Assembly: GCF_900155985.1 (NCBI RefSeq)
Contig: NZ_FTMA01000001.1
Coordinates: 1-64,000 of the forward strand
Direction of reading: 5' to 3'
Length of the DNA: 64,000 nucleotides
Source of the DNA: Maribacter ulvicola
GTDB taxonomy: Bacteria; Bacteroidota; Bacteroidia; Flavobacteriales; Flavobacteriaceae
A model generated the notes under the pieces. It searched no databases and was not told the origin of the DNA. It worked only from the letters and a program-made list of their open reading frames with translations. Numbering within the stretch: position 1 is the first letter of the stretch; each line of letters starts with the position of its first letter. A program made the position numbers and the translations under genes. Positions 1-8,695 of this stretch are shown here, piece by piece.

Positions 1-22
1 ACCTAACTTTATACATAACAAA

Positions 23-50
23 AAACCAGAGAAGCTAGCTTCTCTGGTTT
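23..50. terminator. Perfect 14-bp inverted repeat, probable bidirectional terminator
   Basis: Positions 23-36 and 37-50 are exact reverse complements with no spacer, so the hairpin loop forms from the central bases. The arms are edged by A-rich sequence on the left and TTT on the right, so it can act in both directions. It most likely ends transcription of a gene lying left of the window. Confidence 0.6.
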
Positions 51-112
51 AATATTAATAATTTAAAAACTGTCAACCTATTTTAGGACGACTCACATGT
101 TAAAAGCTGAAC

Positions 113-214
113 CTAAACTTCAGGTGCTTTTTTGAGATTGTTGGCGATTGCGGACAGGTGCATGACCTTGTTCGCCTGTGCGAGTCCGATTGTCTTTATT
201 TTTCGCATTCCCAT
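113..214 (-). pseudogene. C-terminal remnant of an IS1182-like transposase
   Basis: The minus strand from 214 to the TAG at 113-115 encodes 33 residues with the pieces MRKIKTIGLAQANKVM and LSAIANNLKK. This pattern (G-x-x-x-A-N...AIA-x-NLKK) resembles the extreme C-terminus of IS1182/IS5-type DDE transposases. The frame is closed immediately upstream by a TAG, and no other transposase part is visible to 473, so the element is dead. The family is assigned from memory of the tail motif; the 215-473 stretch holds nothing else I can recognise. Confidence 0.45.
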
Positions 215-473
215 GAACTAGGCAAGTATGAAAATATGAATAGATCAAGGCAATACCACTGCCCACAAGGCACTTGCTCCCTTTAGATTAATAGCATACC
301 TTAGGTATAATAAAGCTGCCGATAATGGGCATATGACGTTAATAAACAATTGTGGTTTTATGCTTGATCTAAAGACTGTTGCAGACTTTATTATATTTAA
401 CTTCTAAAAATTATTGAACATAAACCCATAACTGTTCCTATACATAAACGATAACATTCATAAAACAAAAACA

Positions 474-1655
474 ATGAAGAATCTACTTTACCTTGTATTT
501 ATCTTACTAACATTAAATGCCTGCAATAAAAATTATGACAAGGGAACATTTGGATACGATGTAGACTTCCTAAACAAAAATCTAAAAACAGTTGTTCTTA
601 AAAACAATAATGATAAACGTCAACTAGTAGTGGTTCCTGATTATCAAGGTAGGGTAATGACCAGCACTTCAAATGGTTTAAATGGCAAAAGTTATGGGTG
701 GATTAACTATGATTTAATATCATCTAACAAATTAGAAGAGCATATAAATATTTTTGGAGGAGAGGATAGATTTTGGTTAGGTCCAGAAGGAGGTCAATAT
801 TCTATTTTCTTTAAAAAGGGAGATGACTTTACCATAGACAAATGGTTTACTCCCAAACCCATAGATACAGAATCTTTTTCCTTAGTAAAAAATACGGATA
901 CTAGTGTAACTTTTAATAAAGAGATGCAATTAACTAATTACCAAGGATATGAATTTGATATTAATGTAGAAAGGACTATATCGCTATTGGAGGTAGATAA
1001 AATACAAGAAAATTTACAGATTGATATTAACGACAATATATCGTTTGTAGGGTTCCAATCCGAAAATAAAATGACCAATCTAAGTGAAACTTGGTCTAAA
1101 GACAACGGACTTCTATCTATTTGGATATTAGGTATGTTTGTTCCATCTGAAAACACAACCGTTATTATTCCCTACAAAGATTCCTTAGAGTTAAATACTC
1201 GTTATTTTGGGGAAATTAGTTCAGATAGACTAGCAATTACCAACAATGCTGTATTATTTAAAGGAGATGGAAAATACAGGTGTAAAATAGGTCTTCCGGC
1301 AAAAAATGCCTTATCCGTTTTTGGAAGCTATGATGCCAAAAACAATGTGCTTACCATTGTCAAGTATTCCAGAACAGAAGAAACTTCTTATGTAAATTCA
1401 TTATGGGAATACCAAGATAATCCATATGAGGGCGATGTCATCAACACCTACAATGACGGAGCCATGAAAAACGGGGAACAGTTAGGTCCTTTTTATGAAC
1501 TAGAATCTTCCTCTGCCGCCATAGCATTAAAAAGAGGTAATGCTATTAAGCATATTCATCAAACCTATCACTTTGAAGGGGACTTTGAAAGTATCAATAA
1601 AATAGCAAAAAAAATATTGGCGATTGATTTAGATGAAATAAGTTTCCAAAAATAA
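474..1655 (+). CDS. Uncharacterised lipoprotein, DUF6786-like
   Basis: A 393-residue protein starting with a type II signal peptide: hydrophobic residues 4-13, lipobox LNAC and predicted lipidated Cys17. The body is rich in beta strands and has recognisable blocks near residues 70-100 (LNGKSYGWINYDL, then GGEDRFWLGPEGG). I recall such blocks in Bacteroidota proteins annotated as DUF6786, a family of unknown function often found near sugar-active genes. No catalytic motif is evident. It stands alone, with a strong terminator about 140 bases downstream, and shares a neighbourhood with the GH27 and GH20 enzymes, so a carbohydrate-related periplasmic role is possible but not shown. Confidence 0.6.
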   Translation: MKNLLYLVFILLTLNACNKNYDKGTFGYDVDFLNKNLKTVVLKNNNDKRQLVVVPDYQGRVMTSTSNGLNGKSYGWINYDLISSNKLEEHINIFGGEDRFWLGPEGGQYSIFFKKGDDFTIDKWFTPKPIDTESFSLVKNTDTSVTFNKEMQLTNYQGYEFDINVERTISLLEVDKIQENLQIDINDNISFVGFQSENKMTNLSETWSKDNGLLSIWILGMFVPSENTTVIIPYKDSLELNTRYFGEISSDRLAITNNAVLFKGDGKYRCKIGLPAKNALSVFGSYDAKNNVLTIVKYSRTEETSYVNSLWEYQDNPYEGDVINTYNDGAMKNGEQLGPFYELESSSAAIALKRGNAIKHIHQTYHFEGDFESINKIAKKILAIDLDEISFQK

Positions 1656-2269
1656 AGCACGAAATTTGGCTCGGCTTATCCGTATTACAAGCTTTTAATT
1701 TGAATTATCTACCATCATGGCAAGCCTCTCTACCGGGCTTTTATTATACTACTTTAATAACTGAACGCAAATTTAGAATCTCCTGTAGAAATATTTTCTG
1801 GGGTTAAACCCAGCTTTTTTTACAAATGATGCTAAGGCAAGTCTATATCTATAGTGTTAGCTAAAAATAACCAATGCATAATAAACCCGATGAAAAAGCG
1901 CATTTTAGTAGTTGCCCGTATTTAAAATTAGCTTTTATAATAACAGCTATACCTTCCCAAAACCAAGTAACAAACACCAGTAATTAAAAGTTTTGACTTA
2001 ACATACTAACGAAAAATTCATGATAAATGGACCTCTATATGACTCTTATCCAAAACCTTGAATATGTGTTTTAGCATCTCATTAATCATTTAACAAAACA
2101 TTGACGACCAAAATTAAAAAGGACCTTATTATTTAATATATTTCTACGGAAAATAAATTCTTTGTTTTCTTTTTAATTAACTCAAAATGCAATGGTTACA
2201 GATAAACAAAAAAATCTTGTAATCATTTTAGTATCAATTCATTAAACTTTACAAATAGCAACATTTAAA
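1656..2269. other. Gene-free stretch of 614 bases
   Basis: AT-rich sequence with no credible ORF on either strand. It contains the terminator at 1798-1821. A weaker hairpin lies at 1722-1740 (AAGCC paired with GGCTT, followed by a short T-rich run) and may be a first, leaky stop signal for the upstream lipoprotein gene. I could not identify a clear promoter box before the gene at 2270. Confidence 0.5.
1798..1821 (+). terminator. Rho-independent terminator
   Basis: CTGGG at 1798-1802 pairs with CCCAG at 1809-1813 around a six-base loop. One C then precedes seven T residues (1815-1821). It lies 143 bases after the stop of the lipoprotein gene at 474-1655. Confidence 0.7.
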
Positions 2270-3409
2270 ATGAACAAAATTTTCAAAACAACATTATTAA
2301 TTTTAACTATCGTTTTTATGAATAACATTCAAGGGCAAGAAGCCAAAATACTTGTCTTAATTCATTCGGATAATGGCGGAACGTATACCTTAGCACAGGA
2401 AGTCGCAAAAGGAATTGAATCAAAAGGAAATGCTAAAGCCTTTATAAAAAAGGTAAAACCATCAGATAATCCTTCTTTAAAAAACGTACCTCTGGCTACA
2501 GTTGAAGAATTGACATCTTATAATGGAATTGCTTTTGGTTCTCCCGTATATTTTGGAAACATTAGCACACCAATGAGTGAGTTTTTTTCCAAAACAGTTG
2601 ATTTGTGGAGCAAACACGCCTTAGAAGGAATGCCTGCAACGGTATTTATGTCTGCAGGTAGTGGAGCTGGAAAGGAGCTGGCCATACAATCTTTTTGGAA
2701 CACCTTGGCCGTACACGGCATGGTCCTAGTTTCTAATGGCATTATGGGTAACGATACCATAGATAAAACTGTACCACAAGGCAATACGGTTCTGGGGGTA
2801 ACTAGTTTAGCATCCTTAAATAACATAAAAAGACCTACCAAAAGCGAGCGTCATCTAGCAAAACTTCAAGGAGAAAATTTTGCCAACGTAGCAAATGCAT
2901 TAAAGGGCACTTTCCCTACCCATAAAAAATCAATAGAAAAAAAAGAAGAAGTAGATATAAACACGGTGCTAAAAGAAAAGCAAATAAAATTACCCGAAGT
3001 CCCTAAACCTGCGGGAAGTTACCAACCCTATGTGCGTTCCGGGAATTTAATATTTATCAACCAAGTAGCGCTTAAAGATGGAAAAATTGTACATCCCGGA
3101 AAACTAGGACAGGATATTAATGAGGAGCAAGTAAATGAAGCTACTACAGCTACGATACTTAATGTTTTGTCTGTATTGCAAGACGCTGTTGGGGGAGATT
3201 TAAATAAGGTAAAAAAATGTGTGCAGTTAACCGGAATTTTTAATACCAAGGACGACTTCACTAAACACGCAGATTTAATGAATGTAGCATCTAATTTAAT
3301 GGTTGACATTTTTGGCGAAAAAGGGAAACATGCTAGAGCAACCTATGGGGCTTCCTCTATTCCCGTAAACTCTTCTGTGGAAATTCAAGCAATTTTTGAA
3401 GTAGAATAA
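2270..3409 (+). CDS. Secreted flavodoxin-RidA fusion protein
   Basis: A 379-residue protein with an N-terminal signal peptide (residues 1-23, ending near IQGQ) and two domains. Residues about 24-195 form a WrbA/flavodoxin-type FMN fold: phosphate loop HSDNGGTYTLA near residue 32, then AFGSPVYFGNISTPM. A Lys/Glu-rich linker spans about 205-245. Residues about 246-379 are a RidA (YjgF/YER057c/UK114) domain ending HARATYGASSIP...VEIQAIF, whose Arg356 matches the conserved RidA substrate-binding Arg. WrbA proteins are FMN quinone reductases and RidA proteins hydrolyse reactive imines, both normally cytoplasmic. The signal peptide and fusion make the role here uncertain. It stands alone, followed by a good terminator. 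Confidence 0.8.
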   Translation: MNKIFKTTLLILTIVFMNNIQGQEAKILVLIHSDNGGTYTLAQEVAKGIESKGNAKAFIKKVKPSDNPSLKNVPLATVEELTSYNGIAFGSPVYFGNISTPMSEFFSKTVDLWSKHALEGMPATVFMSAGSGAGKELAIQSFWNTLAVHGMVLVSNGIMGNDTIDKTVPQGNTVLGVTSLASLNNIKRPTKSERHLAKLQGENFANVANALKGTFPTHKKSIEKKEEVDINTVLKEKQIKLPEVPKPAGSYQPYVRSGNLIFINQVALKDGKIVHPGKLGQDINEEQVNEATTATILNVLSVLQDAVGGDLNKVKKCVQLTGIFNTKDDFTKHADLMNVASNLMVDIFGEKGKHARATYGASSIPVNSSVEIQAIFEVE

Positions 3410-4353
3410 ATATTAAAATATGGATAGTAAAAAACAATAAAATACAGTACTCAATTTAATTAGGATAAAGGCCGGTCACTAACAAAAACAAATTCATATT
3501 TTTCTTTAATTAATACCATTCTATTCTTAGCTCATAGATTCTACAACTAGATTCTATGAGCTTTCTTTTTAAATTTTGCCTCATTTATTCAGATAATTTA
3601 AATAGGAACTCTTCTTTAGTTATGAAAAGCTTTAATTGGGCTAGAATACATAATTCTCTACAATGGCATTGATAGACCTCATCAAAAAAAGTTACTTTTT
3701 AGTAGCTAAATTGTTTAGTCAACCATCTAAAACACATGCTATAGCAAACAAATAAGAAAAAACTATAAGTATTATAACATGTTAAAACAACGTGTGTAGA
3801 TGTAATCACTTTAAACCTAAACAAATATCCTACGAACTAATACTTATTTTACTACAATTTTACTTCTGGTATTTCACAAATTATCTAAAAATCTAACAGA
3901 TTCCTGTTAGTTCTCTATGGAAGAAATTTCTAATAATCACTTGATAGAAAAATACACAAAACAAACTTGAAGTACCTAAAGGGTAACCAAAATTATACTC
4001 AATTTTTTTAAAAACATATACTTTAAAGTAGTTGCAATCACTAGATTTTTATATCCAATAAATCTAGTTTACATAGGAGACAAAACTGCTTAGACATTCC
4101 TTTACTATTATGTAGGTTTCTTTTTCTTAAGAAAATCTTATGTAATTCTCTATTCCGTTTTTATTAGCTAAATTAGTTGTTTAATCCACACAACAAATCA
4201 TATGCAGCCCCCTAATGCTAAATCTTGTTCTACATATTACCCTACAAGCATATTTATAACTTAATAACGGAAATTAAGAAGATTACACAACCATTTAAAA
4301 TAGACATCAATTTAAAAATTGACGTGAAAGCAAGCATAAAATAGTTAACCACA
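3410..4353. other. Gene-free stretch of 944 bases
   Basis: Very AT-rich and without a supportable gene. It holds the terminator at 3529-3570 and two further small inverted repeats: CTAACAG/CTGTTAG at 3893-3910, and CTAGATTT/AAATCTAG at 4041-4067. Neither is followed by a T run. The length is unusual for this otherwise compact genome and suggests gene decay, but no protein remnant could be read. Confidence 0.5.
3529..3570 (+). terminator. Rho-independent terminator
   Basis: A 14-base arm at 3529-3542 pairs with 3549-3562 (13 of 14 positions) around a six-base loop and runs into TTTCTTTTT. It ends the flavodoxin-RidA transcript 120 bases after its stop codon. Confidence 0.75.
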
Positions 4354-5622
4354 ATGAACAAACTACTTACCATCCTTTTAATAGTATTTTTAATCTCGTG
4401 CCACACAGAAAAAAGTAAACGAGAAATAACCAATGCTCAAAATCGCACTATAAAAAATAGCCTAGATGATACCCCAAAGCCTCCAATTATGGGATGGGCT
4501 AGTTGGAATAATTATAGAATACATATCAATGAGGAAATCATAAAATCTCAAGCTGATGCCATGCTAAGTACCGGCCTAAAAGAAGTAGGTTATACCTATA
4601 TAAATACCGATGATGGCTTCTTTGGCGGTAGAGATGAAAATGGAAATATCTTACCGCATAAAGAACGTTTCCCTAACGGAATGAAATCCCTGGCAGACTA
4701 TATTCATTCTAAAGGATTAAAAGCAGGCATCTATTCGGATGCTGGAATAAACACATGTGCTTCTTACTGGGACAAAGATACTATTGGTTCCGGCATGGGG
4801 CTATATGGTCATGAGAACCAAGATTTAAAATTGTTTCTTAAGGAGTGGGACTATGATTTTATAAAAATAGACTGGTGTGGAGGTGAATGGCTAGGGCTGG
4901 ATGAGCAAACCCAATATACCGAAATAAGTAGACAAATAAGAGAAATTAAACCTAGCGCAATCTTTAATGTTTGCAGGTGGAAGTTCCCTGGTAAATGGGT
5001 TACGCAAGTAGCAGATTCTTGGCGAATATCTGGTGATATCAGCAATGACTTCAATTCAATATTACATATAATAGATTTAAATGCCGATTTATGGAAATAT
5101 GCTTCGAAGGGCAATTACAATGACATGGATATGCTTCAGGTAGGTAGGGGAATGAGCTATGAAGAAGATAAGACTCACTTTTCTATGTGGAGCATGATGC
5201 ACTCGCCACTTTTACTTGGCAATGACCTCACAAATATGAGCGACGAAACTATTGATATTATTACCAACAAAGATATTATTGCCTTGAACCAAAGCTCATA
5301 TGTATATCAAGCTAGAAGATTAATTGATTATGGAGACCTAGAAGTATGGGCAAAACCACTGGTTTCAACAATGAGTGGCGAAATTGCAGTTGCATTATTG
5401 AATAGATCCGAAAAAACCGAAAGCATAACATTCAACTTAAAATCAGTAGGCTTAGACGCTTCTAAAGAATATACAATGAAAGATTTATGGACAAAGGAAT
5501 CTTTTACAGCCTCTACTGAAGAAAAAGTGTCAAAAGAGGTTGCACCACACGGTATAGTTGTGCTTCAAATAAAAGGTAAGTCACTACCATTTAATGTATT
5601 TCAATATAAAGACAAAGATTAA
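4354..5622 (+). CDS. GH27 glycoside hydrolase lipoprotein, probable alpha-galactosidase
   Basis: A 422-residue retaining glycosidase of family GH27, which acts on alpha-galactosides (some members on alpha-GalNAc or beta-L-arabinopyranosides). Lipobox LISC gives lipid-anchored Cys16. The TIM barrel starts at PPIMGWASWNNY (residue 43). The nucleophile is Asp173 in FIKIDWCGG and the acid/base is Asp228 in SWRISGDI, both placed as in human alpha-galactosidase. A beta-sandwich follows from about residue 330. It is monocistronic, with large spacers on both sides and a terminator at 5764-5805. The next gene is a GH20 enzyme, so the two may attack the same glycan. Exact substrate cannot be read from sequence. 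Confidence 0.88.
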   Translation: MNKLLTILLIVFLISCHTEKSKREITNAQNRTIKNSLDDTPKPPIMGWASWNNYRIHINEEIIKSQADAMLSTGLKEVGYTYINTDDGFFGGRDENGNILPHKERFPNGMKSLADYIHSKGLKAGIYSDAGINTCASYWDKDTIGSGMGLYGHENQDLKLFLKEWDYDFIKIDWCGGEWLGLDEQTQYTEISRQIREIKPSAIFNVCRWKFPGKWVTQVADSWRISGDISNDFNSILHIIDLNADLWKYASKGNYNDMDMLQVGRGMSYEEDKTHFSMWSMMHSPLLLGNDLTNMSDETIDIITNKDIIALNQSSYVYQARRLIDYGDLEVWAKPLVSTMSGEIAVALLNRSEKTESITFNLKSVGLDASKEYTMKDLWTKESFTASTEEKVSKEVAPHGIVVLQIKGKSLPFNVFQYKDKD

Positions 5623-5763
5623 TCTTAAAAACCCTAATCATCTCATTCTAATTAAAATATACCAAAATGACTTCTCCTATCTATTGATTACAGCAAAACT
5701 TTTCTGCCATAGAAATAGTTGTTGTTTATCAAGTGGAGCTCACTTCAAGAATATAGCACATCA

Positions 5764-5805
5764 AAAACCATTTTATGTAAATGACCAGTCCCATAAAATG
5801 GTTTT
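5764..5805 (+). terminator. Terminator hairpin after the GH27 gene
   Basis: A 14-base arm at 5764-5777 (AAAACCATTTTATG) pairs perfectly with 5792-5805 around a 14-base loop. The distal arm ends in four T residues. It lies 142 bases downstream of the GH27 stop codon. Confidence 0.65.
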
Positions 5806-6095
5806 CTGATTATAGCTAATAGCGTATGCCATGACAAATGCATACCTAAAAGTTAAGGGTTCAGTTATTCAAAAACTTCCTTATGCCTGCCCTAAAAACT
5901 GGGTACAAAAAAATAGCTTCTAGCACACAAATTGCATGAAAATTGTGACGATAATTACAATAGATGCAACACGACCAATATATACTTTGAACTTGTGTTT
6001 TATATGTACAGTCTGTGTATATTTAGCTTATCTTGATTACAAGAATTAATTTTTACCCTAAACCATTTTTTAAAAAATACATTATCAACTAAACT

Positions 6096-6102
6096 AAGGA
6101 GG
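6096..6102 (+). promoter_or_regulatory. Strong Shine-Dalgarno sequence for the GH20 gene
   Basis: AAGGAGG lies nine bases before the ATG at 6112. Flavobacteria rarely use such sites, and I see none comparable before other genes of this window. The box fixes the start codon and suggests unusual translation control or a foreign origin for the gene. Confidence 0.6.
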
Positions 6103-6111
6103 CTGAATATT

Positions 6112-7683
6112 ATGAAGATTATTAAATATGCCATTATAACTTTACTGATCTTAACGATGACCAGTGGTTCTAAAATTAAAGATAATAACTTATGGAAAGT
6201 TGTACCTTATCCTAACTTGGTTTCTACTACCTCTGGTACATTTAACTTTAATAAAGAAATTAAAATTTCATCAACCGATGAAAGTGTAAAACAAACCATA
6301 AAGTTCTTTGAACAAAAATTTAACGATTTAGACATAGCCATTGATAATCAATCTAAAAAAACCATCAAAATTGAGATTTCTCCATCAAGCAACTTAGATC
6401 CAGAATCTTATGAGCTGAATATTTCTAAAAAACAAATTACGTTAACTGCGCCAGATTCTAAAGGTGTATTCTATGGCTTAATGACTATTTGGCAACAACT
6501 AAAATTTTCAAAACGTAAAACAATACCCTGTGGCACTATAAAAGATGAACCTCGTTTTGCCTATAGAGGCTTTATGCTTGATGAGTCTAGACACTTTTTT
6601 GGAAAGAAAAAAGTAATGGAAATTATTGACATGATGGCTACCTTTAAAATGAATAAATTTCATTGGCACTTAACAGATGCCACCGGTTGGCGAATTGAAA
6701 TTAAAGCGCTCCCTAAGCTTGCTATTATAGGCGGTCAAGGTAACCATACCAATGATAAAGCTGAAGCAAAGTATTATACACAAGAAGAAATAAAAGAAGT
6801 TATCACTTATGCAAAAGAACGATTTATAGAGATTATACCTGAAATTGACATGCCAGGACATGCCACTGCTGCCAATAAAGCATATCCTGAATTTTCAGGC
6901 GGAGGCAGTGATAAGTATCCTGAGTTTACCTTTAACCCAGGCAAAGAAAGCACATATGATCACTTAAGCAACATCTTAAAAGAGGTAGCAGAACTTTTTC
7001 CTTCTCAATATATTCATTTAGGCGGTGATGAAGTTCATTTTGGAAACGAGAGTTGGAATACCGATGATGCTGTACAATCCCTTATGAAAAGAGAAGGTTA
7101 TGAAACCCTTGTAGAAGTAGAGCACCATTTCATGCGCCGAATGCAAAAAATTCTCAATGATATGGGGAAATCACTAGCTGGTTGGGATGAAATTATCGAA
7201 TCAGGAATTAATAGTGATAATACCGCAGTGTACTGGTGGCGCCATGATAAAGAAATGCTACTGGAAAAATCGTTAGAAAATAAATTCACCACCATCCTTT
7301 GTCCACGTATCCCTCTATATTTTGACTTCCTTCAACATGATATGCACAAAAATGGCAGAACTTGGAATGGTATTGCCGAAATTGAGGGCGTTTATAAATA
7401 TCCAGACAGCACACATCTATTTTCGGAGAACGAACTACACTTGGTCAAGGGTATTCAGGCCAATTTGTGGACAGAGAAATTTGACAGTGAAGAATGGGTT
7501 GATTTTATGACTTTTCCAAGATTGTTGGCTCTTTCAGAAACTGCTTGGACCAAAAAAGACCATAAAGATTTTTCACGTTTCAATAAGAATATGCCTGTAT
7601 TGTTTGAGTTTCTAGAGGAACAAAATCTATACTATTTTAATCACTTAAACCCAGAACTTAGTGCTGAACCAACTACACACTAA
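6112..7683 (+). CDS. GH20 beta-N-acetylhexosaminidase
   Basis: A 523-residue exo-hexosaminidase that removes terminal GlcNAc or GalNAc from chitin oligomers and glycoconjugates by substrate-assisted catalysis. A signal peptide covers residues 1-20. An N-terminal alpha/beta domain (GH20b, about 30-145) is followed by the catalytic barrel beginning FAYRGFMLDESRHFF (about 148). HWHLTDATGWR is the usual GH20 strand, and the catalytic Asp306-Glu307 pair sits in HLGGDEVHFG. The length is close to the family norm. The protein is probably periplasmic or exported. The start is set by AAGGAGG nine bases upstream. It follows the GH27 gene in the same direction, but the 489-base spacer and terminator argue against an operon. 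Confidence 0.92.
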   Translation: MKIIKYAIITLLILTMTSGSKIKDNNLWKVVPYPNLVSTTSGTFNFNKEIKISSTDESVKQTIKFFEQKFNDLDIAIDNQSKKTIKIEISPSSNLDPESYELNISKKQITLTAPDSKGVFYGLMTIWQQLKFSKRKTIPCGTIKDEPRFAYRGFMLDESRHFFGKKKVMEIIDMMATFKMNKFHWHLTDATGWRIEIKALPKLAIIGGQGNHTNDKAEAKYYTQEEIKEVITYAKERFIEIIPEIDMPGHATAANKAYPEFSGGGSDKYPEFTFNPGKESTYDHLSNILKEVAELFPSQYIHLGGDEVHFGNESWNTDDAVQSLMKREGYETLVEVEHHFMRRMQKILNDMGKSLAGWDEIIESGINSDNTAVYWWRHDKEMLLEKSLENKFTTILCPRIPLYFDFLQHDMHKNGRTWNGIAEIEGVYKYPDSTHLFSENELHLVKGIQANLWTEKFDSEEWVDFMTFPRLLALSETAWTKKDHKDFSRFNKNMPVLFEFLEEQNLYYFNHLNPELSAEPTTH

Positions 7684-8007
7684 CCCTAAATTAAAGGTGT
7701 TACATCACCTATATTTAAAATAGGTATTATAAGTAGGCTATTGGAAATCATTGAGCATAAAACGTTCATTTTAATTTTCAATTTAACGAATTGGTTATCC
7801 ATCCCAAAAACTGTTTATATGTAACAGGCGAGATGTAGGCTCACCCACAAAGGGTATGCTACATTTCGCCCATTACAGTAAAGCGTACGCTGCAACCTCA
7901 GTTACCTAACGTACCAAATAAACAAAACCTAAAGTGTATTTCTAAAACATTTTTATTTTTTGTAACAAATTTTAGATTCGACTACTTAACCCGCATAATC
8001 TAAAAAA
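7684..8007. other. Gene-free stretch of 324 bases with several hairpins
   Basis: No ORF is credible. Just after the GH20 stop are two mutually exclusive hairpins: AGGTG/CACCT at 7695-7710 and ACCTAT/ATAGGT at 7707-7725. Neither has a T run. A much longer imperfect hairpin occupies 7821-7876 and is listed separately. Confidence 0.4.
7821..7876. repeat. Long imperfect hairpin of about 25-bp arms
   Basis: Positions 7821-7846 fold back on 7852-7876 around the loop ACAAA. Paired blocks are GTAA/TTAC, GGCGA/TCGCC, ATGTA/TACAT and ACCC/GGGT, with a few mismatches between. There is no T run, so it is not a canonical terminator. It could be a decayed mobile-element end or a structured transcript tail of the GH20 gene. 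Confidence 0.45.
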
Positions 8008-8319
8008 ATGAAAATGATATTTTTAAAATTACCTTCTATACTATTACTGTGTGTTCTTGTATGTAGCATAGCTACAGCGCAAGAAAAAATAAACATAGAA
8101 AATTCCGTGTTATGGAAAGTAGAACTCCAGGATCTTAATACACCATCATTCATTTTTGGGACTTTGCATATTATGTGCGAAGATGATTTTATGATTCCTG
8201 AGAAAATTCAAAATGTTCTTAGCAATGTTAACGCATTAGTTTTAGAAATCAATTTATCTGATTCTAATGAAATACAACAACTTCAAGAAGCTACAAGCAA
8301 TCCTAAAATATGGCATTAG
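8008..8319 (+). pseudogene. Truncated TraB/GumN-family protein
   Basis: It encodes a signal peptide (residues 1-25, ending SIATAQ) and the N-terminal part of a TraB/GumN domain: SVLWKVELQDLNTPSFIFGT, then LHIMCEDDFMIPEKI and VNALVLEINL. The family is normally near 280-300 residues, but this frame stops at 103. The C-terminal two thirds, including the second conserved GxxH-type half, are missing. A likely transposase tail lies downstream at 8459-8509 on the opposite strand, so an insertion followed by decay probably cut the gene. Full members are thought to be membrane-associated or periplasmic metal-dependent hydrolases; this copy is probably inactive. Confidence 0.7.
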
Positions 8320-8458
8320 CGGTATTTGTAATCACATTTACCGTTAGTAAGAATACCCTAAAAATAGTACAGATTCCGAAATCGATACTACTTTAAGAGG
8401 GAACTACATTTACACGATAATCAAAAAATTTTAATGCTCCCACGTTTGCTTCAAAATG

Positions 8459-8509
8459 TCAACTATGCTTTCCATTCAATGCTTCGTAAACCTGCCCCGG
8501 GGTTATTAC
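8459..8509 (-). pseudogene. Possible transposase C-terminal tail
   Basis: On the minus strand, 8509 to the TGA at 8459-8461 reads ITPGQVYEALNGKHS after a Val and directly after an in-frame stop. The phrase TPGQVYEALNG is reminiscent of transposase C-termini (x-P-x-x-V-Y-E-A-L-N-G). The remnant is too short to assign a family, and the call rests on motif memory. Confidence 0.3.
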
Positions 8510-8600
8510 TTAAAAAGGTAAATTGTTCAAAGACCTACCCCACACTCGTCCAATCGCTATTTGGACTTTTGAATGTACCAAGCAAGCGTCTATAAAAAGT

Positions 8601-8695
8601 AGGATAGCGAAAATGACCTGTGAACTAAACAACCATCTAAAAGGTCTGCTTGTTTTGAACTACCACTATTAAACAAATTAACCTTTCGCTATCCT
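8601..8695. repeat. 12-bp perfect inverted repeat around 71 bases
   Basis: AGGATAGCGAAA at 8601-8612 is exactly complementary to 8684-8695. Inside, GACCT (from 8615) can pair with AGGTC (8642-8646), giving a second nested stem. On the minus strand the outer stem is followed by TACTTTTT, so it could be a very large terminator structure for the gene at 8715-9131. Element termini are an alternative reading. Confidence 0.5.

Larger units (their letters stand above)
5623..6111. other. Gene-free stretch of 489 bases
   Basis: It holds the terminator at 5764-5805 and, at its right end, the unusual AAGGAGG box before the GH20 gene. No convincing gene was found. A 71-codon open frame over 5594-5809 overlaps the end of the GH27 gene and the terminator and has no coding character. 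Confidence 0.5.

Noticed and set aside
1722-1740. Weak hairpin AAGCC/GGCTT as main terminator of the first lipoprotein gene
   Set aside because: Only a five-base stem with an interrupted T run; the hairpin at 1798-1821 is much better.
5594-5809. 71-codon open frame after the GH27 gene
   Set aside because: It overlaps the end of the GH27 gene and covers its terminator hairpin; the composition is not protein-like.
7322-7510. 62-codon frame within the GH20 gene
   Set aside because: Out-of-frame shadow of the well-supported GH20 coding sequence.
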